A stretch of DNA of 64,000 nt from Gnetum montanum. Taxonomy: Eukaryota > Streptophyta > Gnetopsida > Gnetales > Gnetaceae. The translations under genes were made by a program, and so were the position numbers. Positions 45,704-58,210 of this stretch are shown one piece after another. Where the stretch lies: NCBI GenBank assembly GCA_015680685.1, contig MNCI01028413.1:134740-198739 (forward strand), given 5' to 3'. The notes under the pieces were generated by a model. The model was given only the letters and a program-made list of their open reading frames with translations, did no database searches and was not told where the DNA came from. Numbering within the stretch: the first letter of the stretch is position 1; every line of letters begins with the position of its first letter.

Positions 45704-46617
45704 TGATGAATCATTAGTTGGTTGGGATATCTGACAAAAAGTCAATTTTTGGTTAGCTAAGATATCTTAACTTCGATATCTTGGGTCCAATATCGGAGCC
45801 CCAATATTGCATATCCGATATTGGATCTCATGCTATGTTATCGGATATCCGATATTATGGGATGTATGCTAGCCTATAAATATAACACTTGGGCACACGG
45901 TTTTGATATAGATTAGTCAATAGAGTAGTCAAACTCTTGCAGTTTTATTTCGTAGTCTTAGAGAATAGTCAGTGAGCACTCGTAGTGTGGATCTGAGTTA
46001 GTTGTACAGTGTCTTATTTGAGTGGCAATGTACCTGGACACATTCCATGAACAACAATAAGGTCGAGATTGATTCTTATTCATTGCAGCACTTTGACTTA
46101 GATTAAATTTACTTTTCATGTACTTAGTGAATATTTATGTTTCCATGCATATTAATGAATTGGCAGAATAAGTGCGATCAATTTCAAGCGTAAACACATA
46201 TTGACTTAGTAACCCTAGCAGCGTTATTGTGTGGTTTACCCAATAGCATAGTGCTTAGTAATCCCCTAGTAGTGGATACGTGGGTTCAGGGCATGTACGA
46301 CAAGCTGGGAATGAATACTCATCATTCATAGGCTAGTTTAGACTTTACTTTCCATGGCTAATTAGATTAAAATAATGAATTTCTTTATTATCATTAGGAG
46401 TAGCTTAGGGCCAAACAACATCAAGGATCATATGCCTCACTTTGGACTAAACTATACATGATAAAGCTACCACTAGTCCAAGTGGGAAGATAGTGAATTG
46501 TGATCAAGGCATAATGATTTAGATGCACAACTAGTCCCATTCATGGAATTCAACTTAATTGTGCATAAAAGCTTGTGATTTGTATGGTTGGGCATAGGGG
46601 TACCTCGTCGCTCTTCA
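45704..46617 (+). repeat. Left (5') LTR of element A (914 bp)
   Basis: Begins TGATGAATC and ends CGCTCTTCA. U3 holds four GATATC palindromes within about 130 bp (45725-45855) before a TATA box (TATAAATA, from 45875). It pairs with 61563-62435, which has lost the TATA stretch and is 41 bp shorter. Confidence 0.85.
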
Positions 46618-46637
46618 TTGGTGTAGTTGCTAGGGAT
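46618..46637 (+). promoter_or_regulatory. Primer-binding site of element A (tRNA-Asp-like, mutated)
   Basis: TTGGTGTAGTTGCTAGGGAT follows the left LTR directly. Athila-type elements use TGGCGCCGTTGCCGGGGA, complementary to tRNA-Asp. Most differences here are C to T or G to A. Confidence 0.6.
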
Positions 46638-47690
46638 GGTGCTAGTTATTTAGATTATCTATATTATACATTATTGCTATAAAGGTATTAACAATCTGTC
46701 TTTTAGAAAATATTAATATTTTAAGTCACACACGTTATTAGGTAAAATTATGTCTTCTTCACATAGGACCAAGATTGCATCACATGATGAAAGCATTCAT
46801 GGGAGAAATGATAGGATCTATACTAAAGAAAACTGGAGTGAACAATCTCAAGTAAGGGTTTCCTATGGTCATTGAGACCCTTACTACACTCAAAGACTAT
46901 ATTTAATTGGTTTAGAAAATCCTAGAGAAGATGGAGTTAGTTCAAGAACAAGGAGGGCCTCAAGGCCTAGGACCTTCTCTAAACCTAAACAAGATAAATC
47001 AAGGGACCATGGGGAACACCATAGAAGCCATGACAATCCTCCTAGTTCCTCATCTTCATTTTTCTCTTCAATGTCTAGTTTTGACGAAGATGAACGCAAG
47101 TATAGAGATAGAGCTTCACTATGGGGTCAAGATAAAGATAGAAATCGAACCCATGAGCAAAATCAAAGACATAAAAATGAGCATAGACAAGACTATCACA
47201 AATATATGAATAGAAATATAGATTATCACCATGATGTGTCTAGTACAAATGAACCCTTGTTGGCTACTAGGGGCTTGACATAGATTAGGGAGGTAGTTCA
47301 AATACCCCAAAGGCATCAAAGGGACAACCACATCAAATGGCTTGACATGAACAACATTCCTAAATTTAGAGGATGCTATAATTTTGATCCACAACATCAC
47401 TTACAAGCCTTCCATGATGCTTGTGCCTTGTAAAATATCAAAAATAAGTGGCACAAGCTTAAGCTCTTCTCTAGGACACTAATAGACGAAGCTAAAAGTT
47501 GGTATAGATTGTTGGAACCAAGTTACATCCACTAGTGGTCCACAATGTTGAAACTTTTCAACAAAAAATACCAAACCTATGTGAGAGTGTCCAACCTAAG
47601 AAAACAAATCTAAGGGTGGAAGCAAGAAAATCATGAACACTTGGATGTGGCATTGGATAGATACTATTTGCTACTACAAAGATGTCTTAG

Positions 47691-47695
47691 CCATG
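47691..47695 (+). other. Target-site duplication of element B, left copy (CCATG)
   Basis: CCATG sits just before the left LTR of element B and again just after its right LTR at 57619-57623, inside the gag of element A. Confidence 0.88.
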
Positions 47696-48504
47696 TGATG
47701 AGTGGCGAGGTACCCCCTACACTCAACCATACGCATACGAGTGTTTCACACACGATCCAGTCGAATTGCAAGGACTAGGTGCTTATGTGCCTTAATGGAA
47801 CACGCTAGGTTAATCAATCGTTGTCTTCCCAAACTTACTTGTATTGTCACGGTTGTATGGTTAAGTAAGCTTGAGGTATATGATTTTTATAGCTTTAGTA
47901 TTTTTTATGTCTTCTAGTAATAAAGGAGAGGAAGAGAGAACTAAGTGGCTAACTTACATTAACTATTCATTAACTAAGTTCTAAATGTTACTAACACCAG
48001 TATCCATTCCCACTTGCCGTACACATCTTGAACCAGTGCAACGCTGCTAGGATTACCAAACGCTAATTGTTATTGGGTTACCAAGCACTACATGCATGCT
48101 CGAAGCAGTCGTACTGAGTGTATTTAACTAAGGGGGTTGAAGGTTGAGAGAGATATTAATTAAGTAGAAAAGAATTAAATAATCATTAATTACTAATTAG
48201 CTTAATCTGTATGCTGCAAGGTTTATCATAAAGTTCATCTTTATTGCCGTACACAAAATTGTGCTCAGGTACAAATTGCTCGAATAAAGATCCGTTTACT
48301 TTATGACTCCTACTGTCGGCACACAGAAATAATTCTAAATCTGGAATGACAAAACTGCAAGAGTCTAGCTAAGGATCTAAATCTAATTATTTTTGAACCA
48401 AGGGCACCACCTCTTATTTATAGAAGATGAGGTAGGATGCGATATCGCATATGTGATATCGCGTGATGGATGTGATATCGTGTACCCGATAACATGATTC
48501 ATCA
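47696..48504 (-). repeat. 3' LTR of element B (809 bp)
   Basis: On the plus strand it begins TGATGAGTGGCGAGG and ends ATTCATCA. It aligns with 56814-57618; in the first 130 bp I count about 20 differences, so the insertion is old. Three GATATC motifs lie at 48441-48480. The TATA box (TATAAATAAG on the minus strand) is near 48414-48423. Confidence 0.88.
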
Positions 48505-48705
48505 TACCTCCATTACTGAATGAAAACTCGTCCTTGAGTTCCTTACAAAATATTGGGAAGGTATGGGATTATTAACTTGAATGACAACTAATGGTGAATG
48601 GGATGACATGTGAACGGATCAACATTACAATACATAACAACATTAGTGTTCATGACTACAAGAGTGAACACTATACACAATTGACATCCAGCCTTATTTG
48701 GCAGC

Positions 48706-48741
<36 letters not shown>

Positions 48742-50300
48742 AGGAGAAGACACGTGTTGCTGTTGATGCCAAGATTGCACTTTCCATTGTCCATCCATAA
48801 CCGCACCATCAATTTTGTTCCTTGCATAATCGTTCCAGCACTAGTCCATCCTAAGTGTTTCCTCCAAGGTCCAATCCATTGCTATATGATTGCCATCTAC
48901 ACACACAACATAGTCACATATGAGTAAGGATAAGTAAATCACAATATAGTCGATACCTTGCCTCGGTGTAAGGTCCATTGGCTGAGTTGTGATATGGCCA
49001 ATATGGATTCTAGAGATATAACATTGGTGACTACCCAAGGTAAGGGTTAGGAAAAATTGAAAACAATTGGACTAGGGCCCCCATGACTAAGAGTAATCAT
49101 CTAGTAGCGATAGAATGGAAAAAGATAAGGAATAAGAAAGATGGAGAAAAAGAAACAACAACAACGTCGATAAAATGGATGTTAGAGATGGGAATGTACA
49201 AAAAGAATGTTGATTGCAAAAATGTTTAAGGGAAAGAAGTTAACTAATGCACCAAATAGGAATGCCAGTGGGTCCTCCCCAAAGCAGGCCCATGCCCTTT
49301 ATGCCCTGACAAACCCACATTCACAGAGTTTGTAGGCTCTAGAAATGTCATTTCGAAGCAAGAGTTACAGACTTAACCACAAGAATCCACCAAAGAGAAA
49401 AAAAAATGCATCAACCAAAATATATACTATTGATACAATTGGCAATGAAGTGGAAATGGAGAAAGAATGATGGGAAGAAGAGAATGGAATGGAGTCCCAA
49501 GAACAAGGTGGTGTACATCCCCTTGTGTATTTATGGTTAATGTGACTAAGTAGATCTCATTCCAAATCCAGCCTCAAACAATCCACATCTAATGACTTCG
49601 CATTAATACACTTGGCCAATCCATCCACTTGAAGTAACAAGAATGCTTCCACCAAAGAGTCAACACCATTCTGAGGAAAATGAGAAAGGGAGAAGTAGGA
49701 AGTGAGAAAGGGCCTTAGTTAGAGGGAACATGTTTGTTTAGTTCCATAACCAGTGCTTGTAGCCCAGATGATTATTTTGTCTAAGAGGTGTGCTTTGAAT
49801 TCTCACTATGTTTTTTTTTTTACGTGAGAACCACACCATGCAAAGACTTATTTTTATTGGCTCAGCTTCCTGATAATGAAGCAATGTCGGAATGGTAAGG
49901 AAAATTCAAGAAGAAAACATCCAAGCACCCAAGAGAATAGCTAGCACAAATGCATCAAATCCCTTTGAAGTCACACCCTTTTTAATTCTCAAGTCCTTCT
50001 TTAGTTTGAGAAATGCCCAGTCACCAATTCATTAATAGTTTTATTATTAAAGAAGGGGACTATACAGTTCCAAGCCAAGAGAGATCATAGAAATTCATGG
50101 ATGCATGGATGATGTGGACTCATTGCCTGTTATATCAAAAGAACCATACCTTAGTATCAATATTATAACTCAAAGGTAAAAACCAAACATTAGCAATCAA
50201 TAGAATACAATTCATACCACCATTAGGAGCACTTATTAGGTGATGAATCTAACAAAACAAAGACAACAAACAAAGATAAAAATAAAAACAAAAAAACAAA
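48505..50300 (-). other. Region of element B between integrase and 3' LTR
   Basis: No ORF is readable. A purine-rich tract (minus strand TAATGGAGGTA) directly precedes the 3' LTR. A GA microsatellite lies at 48706-48750. The part near 49740-49850 matches element A at 60030-60140, showing a shared 3' noncoding region. Confidence 0.55.
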
Positions 50301-50310
50301 AAAAAAATAG

Positions 50311-51690
50311 TCACAAAAAGAAATGAGAAAGTATAAACAATGGTGCAAAATAAAAACAAGAAAAATTAAAGAAATTTGTAAAACAAAAATATGTAAAACA
50401 AAAACTTAGAAAAGGAACTGAGGACCTCAAATGGTTAGCAAAGGTGGCTATCTCCCCCATGATTAAGTTGGAAGGAGGAGATCTGAAATAGTGAGTAGGG
50501 TCATCCCTTCTCAAAGGTATTATGTGCACTGATCGTTCTAAATTCATGGAGGGTTTGGTCTGTTGCACATTGACCAAAAATCTCTTATCAGGGCTCTCAC
50601 GTTTGTATATGGTCATGGCCCCTGAAGGAAAGGTTGTATGAATAATGTAAGGTCCTTCTTGTAGTGTTTGAAATTTTGTGCGTTGTGGCACATGTGTGGG
50701 ATTCCAGTAGAGAACCTTCTCTCTTGGTTGATACTTAACCTTTTGAATCTTCAAGTCATGAAATTGCTTGTTATATGCCTTGTGCAACTCATTTGATGAT
50801 AGGGTAGTTAATCGATTTTCGTCTAGCACATTTAAAGTTGCCAACCTTTGTTTTTGTGCTATATCAAGATCGAGGTGGAGGTCACAAGCCATTGATAGTG
50901 TACAGAGCTCGGTTTGAATCGAAAGCATTGGAAGCTTTCCGTACACTAACTCATAGGGAGAGTAGCCTATAGGGAGTTTCCAGGTGGAGCAGGATGCCCA
51001 AAGAGCATCATTCAGTTTAGTGCTCCAATCTCACCTATACTTGCTAATTGTCCTAGTCAATGTTTTAGTGATCTTCCTATTGGTGACCTTAGCTTGTCTG
51101 TTAACTTGGGGGTGATAAGGTGTAGTCAATTTATGTTCAACCCCTAAGCGTTGCATTAACTTTTGAAAAGTTGCACCTGTGAAGTGTGTTCCATTATATG
51201 AAATAAGTGCACGTGGCACACCAAACCTGTTTATGATTTGTTGTTGCACAAATTGTGCAGCTGTAGATGATGTGCAATCTTTAACAGCAGCTGCTTCAGC
51301 CCATTTTTTTAAATAGTATACGATAACTACAATGTAAGCTTTTCCATTGGACATTGGTGTAACAGGCCCCATAAAGTCTATTCCCCAAATGTCGAAGGGT
51401 TCTAATGGTTGAATCCATTGTTGCGGATCCTCCATTTTAGCAGTCATTCCCCCATCACATTGACAACGCTTACAAGATTAGACAAATTGATGGGCATCTC
51501 GAAATAATGTCGGCCAGTAATATCCTGTAAGCAAAATCTTAATAGTCGTTCATCTCCCTACATAGTGACCCCCACAAGGGCCCTCATGAGCATCTTGGAA
51601 AACTCTTAGTTGGTCTACATTGGGCATGCACCATCAAACCAAGCCATTAGGGCACACTTTGTAAAGTTGTCCATTGATCTCCATGAAGTA
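50311..51690 (-). pseudogene. Integrase of element B (catalytically dead)
   Basis: Would insert element cDNA into the genome. An HHCC zinc-finger remnant (CKRCQCDGG) lies at about 51450-51475. The core begins FDIWGIDFMGP with the first Asp kept. The second Asp is Tyr (ISYNGTHF, where ISDNGTHF is usual) and the catalytic Glu is Lys (NRQAKVTNR). The C-terminal part keeps KVLYWNP and FQTLQEGPYII. Coding pieces: 51031-51447 and 50311-50946, with a frame break between. Confidence 0.8.
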
Positions 51691-51879
51691 CTTGGCTCTA
51701 TGAAGAAACTGTTGTTTCTTCCTAAAGTCCAGCTCCTATGGTGTTTGTTGAGTTAGGAGATAGGTGAGAATGCTACTATACTAGTTCATCTCCGTGGGTA
51801 GTTGGTTATTCACTACATCGGCAAAGAGGGCTTCATCAGAAAAATAATCAAACATTACATATTCATCCTCTTTGCTATC

Positions 51880-53520
51880 CTAGTGCAATTGAGATAAATG
51901 ATCTACAACTACGTTCTCGGTGCCTTTTCGATTAATCATCGTTAGATCGAACTCTTGTAGAATTACTAGCCAACGTATAATACGAGGGCTAATTGTTGGC
52001 TTGTTCATGAGGAACCGGATTGCACTATGATCCATGTGGATGAAAACTTTACCTAACACATAGTGCCTAAACTTATCCAGTGCAAACACTACATCCATTA
52101 ATTCTTTCTCTATAGTTGTGTAGTTAGGTTGTGCACCAGCGATACTTCTACTTGCATAGTGGATGCAGTAAGGGCGTTTTTGGTCATCTAACTATGTAAG
52201 TACGGCTCCTAAGGCATAATTGGACACATTAATCATGATGTGGAACAATCTAGACCAATTAGGAGCTTGTAGAATGAGAGTTTCTACTAGCTTTTACTTT
52301 AGGGTTTGGAATGCTCGTTCACATTCCCTGGTCCACTCAAAAGTTATGTCCTTCTTTGTTAGCTCTACTAACAGTTTGGCAATCTTGGAAAAGTTCTCAA
52401 TGAATCTCCTATAGTAGCCAGTGTGTCCAAGGAATGACCGAATGCCTTTGATAGTTTCCAGTTGACAGGTGATTCCTTGGATAACCCTAATTTTATCTAG
52501 GTCTACCTCTATTCTTGCATGTGAAACCTTATGTCCAAGTACTATGCCTTCTTGGACCATTAAATGGCTTTTCTGCCAATTGAACCTTAGATTGGTTTCT
52601 ATGCATCTTTTCAACACTTGCTCTAATCGGTCCAAGGCTTGATCAAAACTTGTTCCATAGGTGGAAAAGTTGTCCATAAAGACTTCCACTCTGTTCCCTA
52701 TTTGTTGTTGGAATATACTTAGAACTAGGCGTTGAAACATGGCAACAAATGACATTTTTTTATATGCAAATGTTCCCTAAGGACTAGTGAATGTTGTATT
52801 GGCTTAGTCTTCTGGGACTATCTATATTTGGTTGTATTTGCTATAGCCATCTAGAAAACTATAATAGTGATGGCCTACTATGGTGTCTAAGACTTGGTCA
52901 GCGAATGGCAACAGAAAGTGATCCTTAAATGTTGCCATGTTTAGTAGCCTAAAATATATGCACACCCTCCATTTGCTTTCCTTTTTAGGCATGATTACCA
53001 GAGGGCTAACCCATTCTCTATCAACAATGGGATATATGAACCCAGCCTTAAGAAGCTATTCTATTTCTTTTTTTACTACTTGCTTCAATTTTAGGTTCAG
53101 TCGCCTCTACGATTGTTTTCAAGGTTTCATGGAGGGGTCAATATAAATCCTATGTTGGCATATCCTAGGATCTATTCCAGTTAATTCAGGATATGACCAA
53201 GCAAAGGATTTTGACCACTTGTTTATTACCTTCAACAGTCTTCCTTTTTATTTGGAAGTAAGTCTTGCGTTGATGATTACCGATTTTCCATTTTCAAGAA
53301 TCATATATTCCAGATTGGTAGGCAATGGTTTCAATTCTAGGGGCTCTTGTTTGAATTTTTCAGGAATTTCCAACTTCCCCCATTTGATGTTTTCAAGGTT
53401 AAGGCTTGGAAGTTGACAGCGGACTTGCTCTAGTGCGTCTATGCTTTCGATGTAAGCGCAAGTTATTCCCTCAGTTAGTTCTATGCACATTAGTGAGTTG
53501 CTCTCTTGATTAGCTATCAT
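51880..53520 (-). pseudogene. Reverse transcriptase and RNase H of element B (broken)
   Basis: The entry segment ELKPLPTNLEYMILENGKS (53248-53520) is typical of Athila. RT continues with SPLVIMPKKESKWRVC, then LPFADQVLDTIVGHHYYSFL near 52840-52910. The catalytic box is [11 protein letters not shown] instead of FMDDFS, so one metal-binding Asp is lost. Connection [17 protein letters not shown] is intact. The RNase H end shows FALDKFRHYVLGK and MDHSAIRFLMNK and ends NVVVDHLSQL. Stops occur in the finger region (for example near 52780-52830). Confidence 0.82.
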
Positions 53521-53778
53521 CTAATGGATGTCTTCTTGTCGTGTGGCTGTTGCATATAGGCACTTTTGTATGTTAATATTTTGTGCACACTGGTTGCATG
53601 CAGACAATGCTAAACTTTGCACAACCCATGATCTCTGCACGCGATTGCACCCTGTATCACTGTATGTGATGCATGGAACCTTCTTCTTCTCAATCTTTCC
53701 AAAAGTGTTCTCCTTAGATATTTCCAGGGAAAGATCACGGATTCCTAGGTGTGCATCTATAATACTTAGTCATGCCCT

Positions 53779-54300
53779 TCATATTATTATTGGGAATTCC
53801 CCTTTACCGCTATTCACTTGTATCACTAGGAAATCAGCTAGGTAGGACCACCCATACACAATGGTGACGATGTCCTCCACCGGTCCCAAGGGAACAGTGA
53901 TGGATTGGTTGGCTAGCTCTAGGTGAATATTTCTCTTCTTTAATGGAGGCAGGTTCCAGGCTTTGTACATTTCTTGCGATATTAAGTTGACTCCAAAACT
54001 TGAATCTAGAAGAGCTTTGCATAGCTCATTCCCAGTGATTTGGAGATAAATTAAAGGGCTTCTAGGATAAGAGAATTTCCTGAGAAGGTGGCCAACCTTG
54101 ATACAGTCAGTAATGATATGTGTTAACATAACCATATGTGTTGAGCTTGATGTTTGGTTCAAAGGGAGCTCTAAAGCTTTATTTGATGGGGAGGCATTCA
54201 GAGGTTCAATTGCTTGTGGTTGTAAGGGCTTGGTTGGACTGTTGGTTCTAAAGAAAGGTCTTTTCTTCATACGGTTGTCAGAACCAACAGTGGGTTAAGG
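53779..54300 (-). pseudogene. Aspartic protease of element B
   Basis: Retropepsin-like segment: LCKALLDSSFGVNLI, where Athila proteases have LLDLGASVNLLP, followed by LELANQSITVPLGPVEDI and DFLVIQ. The catalytic Asp is kept, but the following motif is altered (D-S-S-F-G). It would cleave the Gag-Pol polyprotein. Confidence 0.7.
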
Positions 54301-54683
54301 ATTTACAACCCTTGTGGCATTATGTTGCTGCAGTTGAGTAGGGAATTTCCCTTGCATTGTTGGAGCGGGTGGTAGTGGAGCTATTAGTGTGAGAGCTGCG
54401 GATGGATTTAAAGGATGGTATATTTGTGGGTTATCTTCCCTAGGAGAAGGAGTTCTATAATACTCATGGGCTTGGTAGTGATGTTGTGGTGTAACGTGAA
54501 TAATAGAGTCACGTAGAGAGATTGGATGTTACACGTAATAGCCATATGGGTTAGGTTGCAGAGATGGATATTGCTGCTTTGGTGGTGGCATCCCCCATGA
54601 CTTTGGGTATTGCCACTATTGATGTTGCTCAACGAGTTGTGGTGTGGAGTTCCACTTGGATAATATGTTGAAGGTTGGTGGAA

Positions 54684-56669
54684 CTACCTTGGATTACCTT
54701 GGGGATAAGGTAACCGTCGGGGTGCTTGCCGTTTATTTAGTCGTGGGTTGAGTGCATACACCCCAGACTCTTGTAGATGTGAGATCATTGGGCAACATCC
54801 CTTAGGATGGTCGTATTGGCATATCTCGCATCCACTATCATTGTCCATGTCTAAATCCACAACCTCTTCTATGATGGCCATTTTTCCTTTACCCTTGTTT
54901 TGTGCATTTTCCACTTCTTTCTTTTTCTTTTTGTCATGATCACTACCTCGCACCCTAGACTCCTCTACAATTTTAAGAACAGTTTCAAACCTACCATCCA
55001 AGGAGTTCCACATTTAGTCTACCTTTACCAATACTCCTGATATTAACTTTTGGAGAGGCAAAGTTTTCCTATCCACCATCTCTTTGAGTGGTGACTCCTC
55101 TTCCTCCTCTCAAAATCTTACTCCCCTTTTTCAGAGGGAAGGATCTCAGTTATATTCTTTCGCACTTTCTCTCTTTCGTAGCTCACCTTATTCTTTGGCA
55201 ACTTGCTCTAGTAGTCTATGAATTTGATGAGACCTAAGCTCTGATAACCTTCCTTGGGGATACGTCCCAAGGGTTCTTCTTGTTTCATGCCTAAGTCCAT
55301 CGACAAGATGGCGTAGTTGATCCTGCTGTGAATAACCATGGCTAGGGAAACTATGTAACAGTGTGTAATAGTGGCCCATGGCAACATCCAAGGGTTCATG
55401 ATTTCCTTGCTTCCATCCTTGGATTTTCTTCTGCAGGTTAGACACTCGGGAGTATGTTTGGTACTTATCATTGAATAGTTCTAACATTGTACTCCACATC
55501 TGAATGGATTCTAGTTCTAAGGATTGATACCAACTTTCAGCTTCTTTCATTAGTGTCCTTGGGAACAACTTCAGTTTTTTCTATTCATTTTCTATGTTTT
55601 GCAAGGAACATGCATCGTGGATTGCTTGTAAATGATTTTGAGGATTAGCATTTTATCCCTTGTCAAATTATGGGATGTTGTTCATGTCTAACCTCTTGAT
55701 CCTACTATCCTTTTGGTGCCTTTTTGGAACTCTTATGGCCTCCATTATATCTAGCATGCTTCTAGTTACGAGTAGGGGTTCTTCATGATTGTCTCATTCA
55801 TAGAATCTATGGTGTCTATGTAGTTTGCTACTCTCCCTTCTTCTATGCCTTGATTCTTTAGAGTGCCCTTGTCCTCGTCCTCAACTGTCTCGTCAATGAC
55901 TTCCACTTCGTTTTCCCTTATCCTCATGATTAGTTTCCCTATGACTGCATCCGGACACTAAAGCAGAGGATGAAGATGATGCTGAAGGTGAAGAAGAAGG
56001 AGAACCATTGCCATGATGGTGTTTTATACCTTCTCTTTGGTGGTCTCGGCCTCGATCTCGATCATGATCAGAACGTCCGCCCTTATCGTGTGTTCGTGTT
56101 CCTTCGTTGAACACTTCATGTTCATGGGTATCATAACCAGGGTTGTGAATAGTGGAGTAGAGGTTCTAATACATCACCTCCTAACCAATGTCAGGAGGTG
56201 GAACATTGTTTCATGGGGAACCTATTGAAGCAAGTTCACCATCCTCAATTTTGCTCAAAACGTGCGGAGCATCATGGGGCCATTTACCCTTTAAAGATGT
56301 ATGGTATCTCTCCTATCGCAAGTCCCTTTGACATTGCGCTTCTGTGGAATGATAGTCTCTTGAGTCATGATCACATGCAACGTATTCTGCATATAAAAGT
56401 GGCATGCCTATTCATGTGAGAGCATGAAGGAGCATGTTGGGAATTGATCAGTTTGGAGGCAACACTATGTTACCCTGCAAGTCTCTCCAACGCAATTGTT
56501 CATCTTGGTGGAGAATAAAGGTGAAATTCGGTACATACTCATTGGGATGAGTATATACCACATGAAACTGTTGAGGAACTAGTGGATCCTGGTTATGTGT
56601 ATTATGCTACCGACTACCTCTTACGTTAGTCCTAGGTGGTGAAGTGCTCTTATGCGAAGAAGAAGACAT
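54684..56669 (-). pseudogene. gag of element B
   Basis: It starts MSSSSHKS at 56669. Ser- and charged-residue-rich N-terminal part (55893-56114). Capsid core with ESWYQSLELESIQMW, LFNDKYQTYSRVSNLQKKI and HEPLDVAMGHYYTLLHSFPS at 55188-55568. A lysine-rich linker and zinc knuckle CEICQYDHPKGCCP follow at 54684-55013. Stops and frame changes separate the parts. Element A encodes the same order of blocks. Confidence 0.75.
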
Positions 56670-56794
56670 CTTGTCTTGTTCGGTGTGCAATGTACTATTG
56701 TCTCATCTTTCTTTGATTAACCCTAAGGGTTCATTCTAACGTTCTAATGATATGAATGATTTCCTATGTTCTACGCAGCACACAAACAACTAAG

Positions 56795-56813
56795 TCCCCA
56801 GAAACAGTGCCAA
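56795..56813 (-). promoter_or_regulatory. Primer-binding site of element B (tRNA-Asp-like)
   Basis: Minus strand: LTR end ...CTCATCA, then TTGGCACTGTTTCTGGGGA. It matches the Athila-type TGGCGCCGTTGCCGGGGA except for a few C-to-T or G-to-A type changes. Confidence 0.65.
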
Positions 56814-57618
56814 TGATGAGTGGTGAGGTACCCCTACACTCAACCATACGAATACAAGCATTTAACGCATGATCCAGTTGAACTCCAAAGACCAAGTGCT
56901 TATGCGCCTTAATGGAACATTTAGGGTTAATCAATCGTTGTCTTCCCAAACTTACTTGTATTGTCATGGTTGAATGGTTAAGTAAGCTTGAAGTATATGA
57001 TTTTTATAGCTTTTGTATTTTTTATGTCTTCTGCTAATACAGGAGAGGAAGAGAGAACTAAGTGGCTAACTTACATTAACTATTCATTAACTAAGTTGTA
57101 AATGTTCCTAACACTAGTATCTGTTCCCACTTGCTGTACACATTTTGAACCAGTGCAACGCTACTGGGATTACCAAACGCTAATCATTATTGGATTACTA
57201 AGCGCTACACGCATGCTCAAAGCGGTCATACTGAGTGTATTTAACTAAGGGGGTTGAAGGTTGAGAGAGATATTAATTAAGTAGGAAAGCATTAAATAAT
57301 CATTAATTACTAATTAGCTTAATTTGTATGTTGCAAGGTTTATCATAAAGTTCATCTTTATTGTCGTACACAAAATTGTGCTCAGGTGCAAATTGCTCGA
57401 ATAAAGATCAGTTCACTCTATGACTCCTATTACAGGCACACAGAAATTCTAACTCTGGAATGAAAAAACTGTAAGAGTCTTGCTAAAGGTCTAAATCTAA
57501 TTGTCTTTGAACCAAGGGTGTCGCCTCTTATTTATAGAAGATGAGGTAGGAGGAAATATCGCATATGCGATATCACATGGTGGATGTGATATTGCGTACA
57601 CGATATCGTAGTTCATCA
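56814..57618 (-). repeat. 5' LTR of element B (805 bp)
   Basis: It carries the same termini as the 3' LTR (plus-strand TGATGAGTGG ... TTCATCA). The TATA box on the minus strand is TATAAATAAG (57527-57536), preceded by a cluster of GATATC/GCATATGCG palindromes at 57556-57608. This LTR would have driven the element transcript. Confidence 0.88.
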
Positions 57619-57623
57619 CCATG
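57619..57623 (+). other. Target-site duplication of element B, right copy (CCATG)
   Basis: Matches 47691-47695. After it, the gag frame of element A resumes. Confidence 0.88.
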
Positions 57624-58210
57624 ATTTCTCTCAAAAAGAGAAACTTTTCCACATCATAGATGGGCTTTGTAATAAAACGAGGAAGACCCTTGGGATTTAT
57701 GCCCAAGGTTAGTTATACAAACTAAAAGTCCATCAGATACAAAGGCTAATTGAGTGAATGGCAAAAGAAGAAGGAGAGTTACGTAAATGAGAGAATGTAG
57801 AGGAAAATAACTGGGACCTAGCTCTTCAAAAGAAAAGGGTCCATATCTATGATGAGGAAAAAGAGGTAGCTCTTGATGAGATGACTTTACAACAAATCTT
57901 ACTAATACAAAAGTCTATCGATGAGCTTGAGGTAAAGCTGGATAACATGTCAGAATAGATAAATGAGAAAGTTACAACTTGCATAGAAATCATAGAGGAA
58001 AGAGTAATGCAAAATAAATCAAGTGACCACAAAAAAAGGAGGAAAAAGAACCAAGAGCCAAGTAAGAACACTGATCGGTAGAAAGGAAAAATGGCTGTAG
58101 AAGAAGAGGCTATAGACTCAACCATCGAAGAAAATGATGGATGTGACATCTACATATATGACCATTGGAAGGGCTATTACCTAGCCATATTACGTCTACA
58201 TGAGTATTGG

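Larger units (their letters stand above)
47696..57618 (-). mobile_element. Element B: Athila-like Ty3/gypsy retrotransposon nested in element A
   Basis: Full-length 9.9-kb element on the minus strand: 5' LTR 56814-57618, primer-binding site, gag, protease, reverse transcriptase, RNase H, integrase, about 1.8 kb without a gene, and 3' LTR 47696-48504. Perfect 5-bp duplication CCATG. Order and sequence signatures (ELKPLPTNLEY before RT, DFLVIQ protease end, tRNA-Asp-like primer site) point to the Athila/Tat branch. All genes are broken and catalytic residues lost. Confidence 0.9.
46750..58210 (+). pseudogene. gag of element A, split by element B
   Basis: It starts MSSSHRTK at 46750, parallel to the gag start of element B. 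An Arg/Asp/Ser-rich part comes first, then the capsid core with WYRLLEPS and LFNKKYQTYVRVSNLRKQI (47500-47610). The coding frame breaks at 47695 and resumes at 57624 in the same register (FSQKEKLFHIIDGL). A zinc-knuckle remnant CDIYIYDH lies near 58150; element B has CEICQYDH. Several TAG/TAA stops. Gag packages element RNA in cytoplasmic particles. Bases 47696-57618 are element B, not gag. Confidence 0.7.

Noticed and set aside
48591-48827. ORFs with RERERE or LSLSLS runs
   Set aside because: Translations of the GA microsatellite at 48706-48750 in element B.
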